Origin: Ridgeia piscesae
Lineage: Eukaryota > Annelida > Polychaeta > Sabellida > Siboglinidae
DNA length: 64,000 nt
Direction of reading: 5' to 3'
Assembly: GCA_025642075.2 (NCBI GenBank)
Contig: JAODUO010000148.1
Span: 501,525-565,524 of the forward strand
Shown: piece after piece, positions 9,984-20,200 of the stretch
Numbering within the stretch: the first letter of the stretch is position 1
Layout of the letters: each line of letters begins with the position of its first letter
Position numbers and translations under genes: made by a program
Notes under the pieces: generated by a model
Told to the model about the DNA's origin: nothing
Seen by the model: the letters and a program-made list of their open reading frames with translations, nothing else
The model's database searches: none

Positions 9984-11860
9984 GTGCGTCGGTTCAATCA
10001 TCTCAAGCGCCGCTTCAAATCCGACAAGAAATATTTTGAAGACTACAAAAGGTACATGGAGGAAATGATGGAGCGCGGAGATGCAGAGAAAATCCCACCT
10101 GAAGAACTGCACAATGAACCGGCCTGGTACATACCACACCAGGGGGTGTACCACCCAAAGAAACCAGAGAAGATCAGAGTTGTCTTTGACTGTAGTGCAA
10201 AGTGTCAAGGAACGCCTTTGAACGGTCACCTGCTTCAGGGACCTGATCTGACCAACGGACTGATATGTGTCATCATCAGATTCCGTCAAGAACGCATCGC
10301 ATTTATGTGTGATGTAGAGAATATGTTTCATCAGTTCAGAGTAGATGAGAAAGACCGGGATTACCTGAGGTTTCTCTGGAATGATGATGACTACAGAATG
10401 AAGGTGCATTTGTTTGGAGCCGCGTCATCACCTGGATGTGCAAATTACGGGCTCAAGCAGATTGCCAAAGATTATGAAGAAGATAGCCCAGATGCAGCTT
10501 TCTTCATTAGAAAGAACTTCTACGTTGATGACGGCCTGACAAGTGTGAAAATGGCTGACAGTGCGAAGAAACTCATCAAAGAAATAAAGCATATGTGTGT
10601 CAAAGGAAATCTGAGGTTGCACAAGTTTGTTTCAAACAGTCGTGAAGTGATGGAGATGATTCCCTGCTCTGAGCGCGGAAATGTCATCAAGGACCTAGAC
10701 TTATCGTCTGACGATCTACCAATTGAAAGAGCACTTGGAATACAATGGTGTGTGGAGTCGGACAGTTTCCAGTTCCGACTTGTGCTGAAAGACCGACCAC
10801 TAACCCGCCGTGGCATTCTGTCCACTGTAGCATCCATATGTGATCCGCTTGGCTTCCTGGCACCATTCGTTCTCACAGGGAAACAGATCTTGCAAGATAT
10901 GTGCAGGGATGGTGTGAGCTGGGATGAGCCATTATCAGAAGAACTGCGGCCAAGATGGGAGCGCTGGAGAGATGATCTACCGGAGTTGGTCAACGTCAAG
11001 ATCCCAAGATGCTTCCAGCCAGAGAAGTTTGGGAGAGTGAAGAAGAGCGAATTACATCACTTCTCCGATGCAAGTACGACTGGCTATGGTCAGTGTTCGT
11101 ACATGAGACTCATTGATGACGAAAACAATACACATTGCTCTCTTGTCATGGGAAAGGCAAGAGTGACACCACTGCGAGTAATCATAGTGCCAAGGTTGGA
11201 ATTACAAGCTGCTATGGTCTCTGTGAAAGTAAGCAAATTACTCCATCAGGAGCTAGATTATGAAAACGTCTCCGAGTATTTCTGGACAGACTCGAAAGTC
11301 GTCCTGGAATACATAGGAAATGATGCAAAACGTTTTCATGTCTACGTGGCAAATCGAATTCAGAGAATTAAAGAAGCTACCGAACCGTACCAGTGGCATT
11401 ACGTCGCCACGGAGGAGAACCCTGCAGACTGCGCATCACGTGGGCTGAACGCAACGGAATTGATTTCTTCCAGTTGGTTCTCAGGACCATCCTTCTTGTG
11501 GGAACGAGAACTTCCCAAGGAAGAAACAAACCACGGGGAACTACTTCGAAATGACCCAGAAGTGAAACAAGCGTATGTTCTCATGGCTGGGTCTCAAGAA
11601 GTGTCAATGCTCAATCGCCTAGAGCATTTCTCTGACTTGTCAAGAGCTGTCAAAGGAATAGCTGTACTGCAACGATTCATGTCAAGAAGAAATGACAACA
11701 GGAAGGAGGACGCAAAACGATGTACTTCGGAGGGTGGTAAAGAGAGGGCTCGACAGACGATTATAAAGATGGTGCAGTATGATGCATTCGCAGAAGAGAT
11801 CAGTCTACTCAAGAGTGGCCCAAATGACGAGACGATGAGAGAACGGAGTCAGATCTACAA
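9984..11860 (+). pseudogene. BEL reverse transcriptase and RNase H
   Basis: The frame contains AVRRFNHLKRRF (start of the BEL RT region), VVFDCSAKCQGTPLN, CDVENMFHQFRV (catalytic Asp region) and FYVDDGLTSV (the YVDD box, about 10518). RNase H motifs HHFSDASTTGYGQ (about 11057) and FWTDSKVVLEYI (about 11280) follow, then ENPADCASRG. The ~40 residues that normally precede AVRRFNH are absent, indicating a deletion at about 9975. The catalytic motifs are intact, but the protein is cut off from its protease and from the integrase end. Confidence 0.88.
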
Positions 11861-13169
11861 GCTGGATCCATTCCTGGACAATAATGGAATCCTGAGAGTT
11901 GGAGGACGCCTCGGAAGGTCGGTGTATCTTCACTATGAAGACAAACACCCAATGATTCTCCCAAGAAAGGGTCACGTGACGCATTTAGTGATTAAGCATT
12001 GTCATGAGAAAGTGGCACACCAAGGAAGAGGCATGACAATCAATGAAGTGCGATCTAGAGGGTACTGGATCGTAGGAATAACTTCTACAGTCTCATCACA
12101 TATTTACAAATGTGTGCAGTGCAGGAAACTTCGTGGTCGAAGTCAAGTTCAGAAGATGGCCGACTTGCCGGAAGAAAGGTTAGAGCCATCACCGCCATTC
12201 ACATATTGTGGCTTTGATTGTTTCGGCCCATTCATCATCAAGGAGGGAAGGAAGGACATAAAGAGATATGGATTGCTCTTCACCTGCATGTCATCACGAG
12301 CAGTTCACACTGAGATGCTTGATGATATGACGACTGATGCCTTCATCAATGCTCTACGATGTTTCATTGCTTTGCGCGGCACAGTGAGACAGCTACGCTC
12401 TGACCAAGGGACGAGTTTCATAGGAGCACAACATGAACTGGCAAAATCATTGAAAGAAATCAACAAAGACGAGTGCAGCAATTTCTTGAGGCACACGGAT
12501 GTGATTTTGTGATGAATGTACCCTCATCCAGTCACATGGGAGGAGTTTGGGAGCGACAGATACGAACAATCAGAAACATTCTGACAGCGATATTGTGTCA
12601 GAATAACTCAAGATTGGACAATTCTTCTCTCAGGACTTTCCTCTACGAAACAATGGCGATTGTGAACAGCAGACCACTTGCAATTGAAAACATAACTGAC
12701 CCCCTTGGCCGGAAGCACTAACACCTAACCACCTACTCACCATGAAATCGGGAATTATAGTACCACCACCAGGAAACTTCCAGAAAGAAGACGTTTATGC
12801 CAGAAAGCGATGGAGACGAGTACAGTACAGTATTTGGCGAACCAGTTCTGGTCAAGGTGGAAGAAGGAATACCTGGCCAATCTCCAAGTTAGACAGAAGT
12901 GGAACAAGAAAAGGCGAAACATGCAAGTGGGAGATGTGGTGCTGTTGAAGGAAGAGGATCTTGTGCGGAGTCACTGGACGCTAGCAAAGGTGTTCGAAAC
13001 AATGCCAAGCAAGGACAGTCTGGTGCGCAAAGTGAAACTACTTGTGGCTGACTCAAGCCTCACGAAGGAGGGAAAGCGAAGCAAGAAAGCCACTTATATT
13101 GAGAGGCCAATACACAAACTGACACTCCTAATCGAAAATAGAGTGACAGGTGAAAAATATTCACAGTAA
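11861..13169 (+). pseudogene. BEL integrase
   Basis: An HHCC-type zinc domain is visible (HPMILPRKGHVTHLVIKHCH ... CVQCRKLRG, about 11945-12130). The core DDE residues lie in FDCFGPF (about 12220), RSDQGTSF (about 12400) and GGVWERQIR (about 12540). A shift near 12480 separates the last acidic residue from the first two. The C-terminal part ([31 protein letters not shown]) is split by further shifts near 12715 and 12830; the latter is an AGTAC duplication. The last frame ends with a TAA at 13167-13169. Confidence 0.85.
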
Positions 13170-13253
13170 ACGTACTCTGCCTACGGGTGGGAGTACATAG
13201 AGAGAGAGAGAGACTTTAATCTTAGAAGAAATCACTAGTGATTTCGGTGGGAG

Positions 13254-14361
13254 TGTAGATGACAGTGAGTCAGTCTAGTGGTTAGTGCATGCACTGTCAA
13301 TCTATTTACATAAGGGCAACACTCCCTCTGCAGTAAACAGGGTTTGGCTTCCCTTCTGGGGTGAAACAGAGTCAGACTGATGGGGTGACCAGTGGGAGGC
13401 TGGTGTTGCCCTCTCTGGTAAACAAGATTTGGTAACTGGTCAATTTACCCCCTGGTGAGGTGTTTACACTAGAGAACATAGTTTGGTTTAATTCATTTAA
13501 TATTGAAGGTTTATGTGTATTGTATTGATTATTGTTACACTTTGTTTATCTTTTAGATGAATATTAACCTAATGTGCATGTATTAGTACTGTAAGCCATT
13601 CATATTGAAATGTGTGACTTAAGTAGAGTAGGAACACATTCCATCAGACAAGTAATTAGGCCCTCTCCCCTTGCTAAAATCGGATTGACCCCCTGCCTAC
13701 AACACTATCAGATGGCAGATTCAAGATACATGTAGAAACAGAGCTAAAGAAGAACACCAAGCCAGAATATGCGGCCCACACAAACAGTAAAAACACCACA
13801 AGCCGCATAGGCGGAACGAGTTTTTACTGTACTGTGGGCCGCATATTCTGGCTTGGTGTTCTTCTTTAGCTCTGTTTCTACATGTATCTTGAATCTGCCA
13901 TCTGATAGTGTTGTAGGCAGGGGGGTCAATCCGATTTTAGCAAGGGGAGAGGGCCTAATTACTTGTCTGATGGAATGTGTTCCTACTCTCAATACGAATG
14001 GCTTACAGTGCTAATACATGCACATTAGGTTAATATTCATCTAAAAGATGAACAAAATGTAACAATAATCAATACAATACACATAAACCTTCAATATTAA
14101 ATGAATTGAACCAAACTATGTTCTCTAGTGTAAACACCTCACCAGGGGGTAAATTGACCAGTTACCAAATCTTGTTTACCAGAGAGGGCAACTCCAGCCT
14201 CCCACTGGTCAATTAATCACCCCATCAGTCTGGCTCTGGTTCACCCCAGAAGGGAAGCCAAACCCTGTTTACTGCAGAGGGAGTGTTGCCCTTATGTAAA
14301 TAGATTGACAGTGCATGCACTATAGCCACTATACCACTAGACTGACTCACTGTCATCTACA
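13254..14361. repeat. 1.1-kb inverted repeat (arms ~530 bp) at the 3' side of the BEL element
   Basis: The left arm starts TGTAGATGACAGTGAGTCAG at 13254 and runs to about 13787. The right arm, about 13832-14361, is its reverse complement with scattered differences (for example an extra TATAGTGGC-like insertion near the outer end). The ~45-bp centre contains GTAAAAAC and GTTTTTAC strings. The left arm is directly preceded by a purine-rich GGTGGGAG, so it may be the element's 3' LTR with an inverted second copy. It could also be an independent foldback transposon that landed there. Confidence 0.85.
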
Positions 14362-15000
14362 CACACCCTCTTAGGGAATGTTTGCGCTACAGCAGCTGAA
14401 CATGATCTAAGACAACGTTAGAATGTTACTGTGGATTATACCTTTGTTCAGTACATAGGTAAAATTTAAATATTGTATTTTTTTAATTTTTAAACAAATA
14501 TGATCATCATATTTGATCATTATTATGTGTTTTTAAAAACCAATCTGTGGGGCATATATTGTATAATGTTAAGGACATATTAAGCATTAATTGGGACGCT
14601 GAATTTTCAAATCATGAAGATGTGCAAGCCCAATTGGACATATTTACTTAGAGAAATTAGAGAAGCAGAAGAACAGTGTACCCAGTACCAGATGTAAAAA
14701 CATGAGCTAAAATCAAACGAAAAAATAGATTAAGGAAGAAATATCTTCTAACTAATTGTGATTCTACAGTTACTTCAAATTATATTACATTAAGGGAAAA
14801 TGATTCAATAACTAGGACACGACCTAAAATATTGAAAGAAAGGTAGCAATTAAACATTTAAAAATATTAATATACCAAAGTACAGATGTATGGAATAGTC
14901 TGCCACAGTATGTGGTAGTCACACCATTAGTCCAATAATTTGAAGAAAAAATTGATAAATTATGGAAACCATCCTATAAAACAGGTTTTACTGCACCACC
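14362..15000 (+). pseudogene. AT-rich DNA with LINE 3'-end remnant at about 14880-14995
   Basis: At about 14885 the plus strand reads DVWNSLPQYVVVTPLVQ, a stop, then FEEKIDKLW. This matches the common C-terminal signature of non-LTR retrotransposon polyproteins (WNSLP ... F K LD W). Nothing upstream in this interval keeps a clear RT frame, so this is only a short tail fragment. The remainder is AT-rich without recognisable content. Confidence 0.45.
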
Positions 15001-15215
15001 TCTAGTATGGACTGTCACCTTCTGACACATGCGCAGTCTCAACACACCGTTGTAGACAGAGCTGGCACAAGAGGCAGGTATGCCGAATACAAGCCAAAAA
15101 ATGCCCTTTAAAAATAATTAATTGGTCTGACAAGTGCACAGTGGCTTTACTATGTAATGATGGCCCACCTAACTGACCACCACAATTCAATGTATTCTTT
15201 GAAACACAGTTCTCT

Positions 15216-15950
15216 GTTGATCCACACTCCACGGTCTATGTTTATAAGTCTGTTGATCCACACTCCACGGTCTATGTTTATAAGTCTGTTGATCCACATT
15301 CCACGGTCTATGTTTATAAGTCTGTTGATCCACACTCCACGGTCTATGTTTATAACTCTGTTGATCCACACTCCACGGTCTATGTTTATAACTCTGTTGA
15401 TCCACACTCCACATTTATAAGTCTGTTGATCCACACTCCACGGTCTATGTTTATAAGTCTAGCTGTTGATCCACACTCCACGTTTATAACTCAGTTGATC
15501 CACACTCCACGGTCTATGTTTATAAGTCTGTTGATCCACACTCCACGGTCTATGTTTATAAGTCTGTTGATCCACACTCCACGTTCTATGTTTATAACTC
15601 TGTTGATCCACACTCCACGGTCTATGTTTATAACTCTGTTGATCCACACTCCACATTTATAAGTCTGTTGATCCACACTCCACAGTCTATGTTTATAAGT
15701 CTGTTGATCCACACTCCACGGTCTATGTTTATAAGTCTGTTGATCCACACTCCACGGTCTATGTTTATAACTCTGTTGATCCACACTCCACGGTCTATGT
15801 TTATAAATTTGTTGATCCACACTCCACAGTCTATGTTTATAACTCTGTTGATCCACACTCCACAGTCTATGTTTATAACTCTGTTGATCCACACTCCACG
15901 TTTATAAGTCTGTTGATCCACACTCCACGGTCTATGTTTATAAGTCTGGT
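15216..15950. repeat. 36-bp minisatellite, 21 units
   Basis: The unit contains TCTGTTGATCCACACTCCAC followed by GGTCTATGTTTATAAG. I count 21 occurrences of GTTGATCCACA. Several units lack the 8-bp GGTCTATG segment (about 15405, 15480, 15650 and 15900), giving a mixture of 36-bp and shorter units. Single-base variants (GG/AG/GT before TCTATG; AAG/AAC at the end) occur in runs. The array is open in several frames on both strands, but nothing suggests it is coding. Confidence 0.95.
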
Positions 15951-16242
15951 CTGTTAGTGTTCACTGCCATTCACATAACTAAAACTTGGCTAAGTCAATT
16001 TTCTCCTCAGTCTCAAAAAACTGTATTTCTTATGGTACAAAATAGCCTTCATAAGTTGACTTCTCTTAAAGGCAATTCCATATGCAAACACAGATTTCTC
16101 TCATCTGGTTAACTCGAATTTCATCAATCTCTACTACTAAACACTAAAGTGAACTTCAGATGAGTGGAAATATTTCAATGGATTCCTGCAATGGACTTTG
16201 ATGAAATGCACATTAAACCCTTAGTACACTACAGGAATCTTC

Positions 16243-16570
16243 AGAGCGCAGTAGCTCAGGGGTAGAACATTGGACTCTCGACTAAGAGGGTTCGAATCCT
16301 GTGCTGCAGTGTTAAAAACCTTGGGCAAGTGTTTTCACTCCACATTGCTCCAGTTCACTCAGCTGTATAAATGAGTACCTGGCTATGGACAGTGGTGGAT
16401 ATGTGTACGAGCAGCCTTTGAAGATTAATTGTAGCTTATGGCTGGATGCTTCCCAGAGAAGTTGAGATTGTGTCTGATTGAACAGGTCTGCCAGGGAAGT
16501 AAATATGTAAAGCGCTTTGAATGATCCTGAGGACTGGATACTGTGCTATATAAGAACAGACCTTTACTTT
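16243..16570 (+). mobile_element. tRNA-derived SINE with conserved central domain
   Basis: The head GCGCAGTAGCTCAGGGGTAG contains a pol III A box, and GGGTTCGAATCC (about 16288) is a perfect B box. The anticodon arm does not pair well. It is followed by a body with TTGGGCAAG, a TGCTCCAGTTCACTCAGC stretch and GAGTACCTGG. This resembles conserved central domains shared among animal SINEs. The 3' part has GTAAAGCGCTTTGA and TGCTATATAAGAACAG, like tails shared with LINE partners, then a short T-rich end. It is not a functional tRNA. Confidence 0.8.
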
Positions 16571-17005
16571 TTTTAGTCACACAGGACACTGTTAGAGACA
16601 TATTGCATAAAATTAACATGCGTCATCAAATATCTATATAAGAAGTGCACCCTGCTTGTAACCTAACCTATTCATAAAAGACATATGTCCTTGTTTTTAA
16701 GTTTCAGTGATAAACAGTCTCCAGTAGCAAAGTTGACAACAGTGTTGTTGAATCAAACAGTATCTTCCCATTTGACATGAATGCACCTCTTAGGAAATTA
16801 CTGAAAAAGTCCTCAAAATATAAAACAAAGAAGTGATATAAGTAAACTAATTCAACACTATCTAGTGAAAATTTATTATAATTATCAAAATACACAAATC
16901 AAGATAGTACAAAACAGTAAATGAATAGTTGGCAGTAAAAACATGGAATGCAATCAATCCATATATAACACGATTCTTTCTATGAGCATTTTAAGAGGCA
17001 ATTTG

Positions 17006-17251
17006 TTAGCCTAATCTTCGGACACTTGTTTGGTCTGACGGGTCAGATGATGGCGCTGTGTCACCACCACGATCTTGATGGTAGTGGGACATTCTCAATT
17101 GACGGATTTCTTGACGCAATCTGTGAAATACACAACACCTTAAACACTCCAAATGACAAAGAGTGAAAGCATGTGACAATTGGTTATTAATAAAAATTCT
17201 GAAAAAGTAATATAACAAATTATATATATGTACATATATACATATATATAC

Positions 17252-17284
<33 letters not shown>

Positions 17285-20200
17285 ATTACATACTTGATAT
17301 AGTATGACTTATGCTTACTCAAATATATACACTTTCTATGATTTCAAGTTTGAAACTTATCCCACAAACCTCATAGGAATTGGAGCATAGAGACTGGTGC
17401 TAAGCCATTCAACAGTGTGTGTCTGGGTTGGAGATAGTTTACTATCCAGTGTCTCAGCAAGGGGGTGAGTGTTTTTGTAAGCTTCAAAGAGGTGCAACTG
17501 GAGGTTTTCGGTGAGCCTTAAGGGAGAGGCAGTTGGAAGTGATTTCATGCATGTCATTTCTCCTACTTGTCATATTGTTCCAACATCTATTAACATGCAT
17601 CTATTTAGATAAATCACATAAAATGCAATCAATATGCCCCTTTAAAAACTGTGAGTTTATATTATTAGATATACTTTATTGGTACTTTAAGGTAATGCAT
17701 TTGTTAAAACATATTGATGGTTAATTTATTGTCATTATAACCAATGCCATGTGTTGTTACCATGACAACAGATAGACTGAGTTGGGAAAATAAAAGATGA
17801 TCACCTTTCGATCTTTGGTTCATAATGATTTCGTACCATGTCCTTGCTGATGTCACACAGCTGCTGCATGTTGTAGTGCTGCAAACAAGGACACGACCTG
17901 TATACAATATATGCACAACAATCACCGGCCACTCTGTTATTGTCCATCTCCCGTAAAAGAAAGCAACAGTGAAGAGACCACAATGGGGTGAGGCAAATGT
18001 CTCAAACTTCTACCTCACTTTTTGTTGACACCAACTTACAACTCTTGCAGTCAACCTCCCACATACTTCTGCAGCCAACCTTGCCTTGCATCTTTTCAAG
18101 GCCAAACCTCCCACCTATAGTTTTTATTTTTATATCTCTAGATAATTTTATTTTACATTCTCTTATGTGCTGTTATGCTTTATTTTCTCAGTTTACTTTT
18201 ATGTCGCCAGGCCTATCTATCACTATTTATTTATTTTTAACTGTCACCTTAATTATATATAGCCAGCTAACTAATTTATTGATATTGGTTAAATATATGT
18301 TTATGCATTTTTTAACCTTTTAAGATAATATTAAGATGATACTGATGTTACCAAGGTTAACGTTTTATGTAAAGATGTACGATTGTTCTACTGGTTGGTT
18401 TCTGCTGTTGGACTACTCTCTGTAGTAAGGTGTATCACTGTGGAGAACAATGTTACGTACAATTACATTTTACGACACTACATAATACTCACTTTCAAAC
18501 TCTTACAGATATGCAACATGCACACAAACGTGAACACACACACATACACAAGGTACTTACTGAAACAACAGTTGCATGCTTTCGAAAGTTAACACAGCCA
18601 GTTTCATCTTCATGAATGGGAATGGCTTTCATCTTGCCAACTGCATGTTTATTCCTAGGGTCATTACAATACCATGGCTTGATGATGATTTCTATGACGT
18701 AACGTGCAGCCAAGATTCCCTATAATTAAAACACACAACACAAAACGCATTTGAAAATAAATTACAACAACAGCCATCTATCTACCTGTTGAAAGAAATG
18801 CAGCTTGGGTTGTTTTTGGGGAAGTCACAATAAAAACTGTTTTTTAATCTCTGTTCTGTTAAGTAATATTTGTTTTACTGCATAAAGACTACTCTCATGC
18901 ACATACCTGGCCAATCTGGCACTCATGATTAGTGAACGACTACAACAAATTTGCCAACAACTGGGTGCAGTGAACTTGGCAACATTTCCAAATGGCAACA
19001 AGAGGCTTCTACCAACCGAGAGGTGCTCTCATACTGAGATGATCTACCCACTGTGCTACAGCGCCTCACAAATGTGGAGACTTACACTCTGGAACTGTGC
19101 AATGCGGTCCTGGTCACACCAACACCTCTTGTAGTCACGCAGCGTGTGTGGTGTCTGTCGTCTCTCACAGCTTACAGACTTACTACAACAAAACACACTT
19201 TATAATTAACCATTGTTTCAATACCAGAATTATTGTGCTAATGTACAAGAAATGCCAAGCCTTTTTTGAGACTGGCACGCCATTCTAAACTTGTATTTTC
19301 ATGCGCTTACTGCTCAAATGTGACTTGGTAAATTTTACATTTCCTGAAAGATAATGTTCTATTTAGTTTTAAAATGCGACAGGTCTGAGGCAATGATCCA
19401 TGGAACTATTTTTAAATCTAGCTTCAAAATGGTGCATTATGAAGTATATCTTAATCTACTCCTTGGCATGTAAGGAAAAAATTAAGGAATTAACTATATG
19501 TTTGTAGCATTACTTGTAAATTGACAGCAAGAACACAAGAAATACAACCAGCCTATTTTGGGCAAGGTGGCATAGAAACAGCATGGTGCTTCCCCTACAC
19601 CATACAGCAGGGGAAGCACTGACATGTTTGCATTGCAGTGACTTGGGGTGCAAATGTAGTTGTTTGCAGGAGGAAAATTGTTTGGAATGGCACAACATGA
19701 TTCAAATCTGGCTCTCTCAATTGTGAGTCCAGTGATCTAGTAACTGTGGCACTCCACTTCACAGACTCGCACAGTCCTACCTGGAGTTGTAACTGACGAT
19801 CCTCTCGATGTCCTCCTCTGAACAGTCCTTGTCGACAATCGGGACAAACTTGACAGTGTAGCGATGCTCCTCGACCGGTGGGTGGTAGCGCTCCATCAAG
19901 TCGTCCAGAGACACCCTCACATGGTCTTTCTGGGAAACATCACAAGCAATTACCACAGATCCACACACCTTTGTGGTTTTCGTGCAAGATAAGATTTTTA
20001 CCGGTCCAAAAACTGTTCTGGTAGATTACCGTAGATATCCACAACTGCATACGCACACACATAAAATCCAGGTGCCATAGTTGTGTATGATTACATGTAA
20101 ATATGTATGTATATTTACATATATGTCAACATTCAAAATTATGTTTGTCTGCTGTCCCTGTTGCCCATGACAAGTGAAGTCGTTACTACTTGCTGTCCGT

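Larger units (their letters stand above)
7400..13169 (+). mobile_element. BEL/Pao LTR retrotransposon, internal region, decayed
   Basis: Ordered gag-protease-RT-RNase H-integrase domains identify a BEL/Pao element in near-complete order on the plus strand. The reading frame is interrupted by shifts near 7655, 8395, 9890, 12480, 12715 and 12830, by a TAG at 9501, and by a stop plus an apparent internal deletion at about 9975, so it is not functional. Clear paired LTRs were not found. Purine-rich GGTGGGAG strings occur after the last frame (about 13187 and 13246), where a polypurine tract would lie. The second is directly followed by TGTAGATGAC, the start of a large inverted repeat. Confidence 0.9.

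Noticed and set aside
13744..13992. 82-codon minus-strand ORF
   Set aside because: It lies across the centre of the giant inverted repeat and reflects the palindrome, not a gene.
16243..16315. Possible tRNA gene
   Set aside because: A and B boxes are present, but the anticodon and acceptor stems do not pair, and the sequence continues into a SINE body.
17370..17516. Homeodomain-like pattern in the SLFN-like C-terminus
   Set aside because: LTENLQLHLFEAYKN faintly resembles helix 1 of a homeodomain, but no WF-N-R recognition helix follows.
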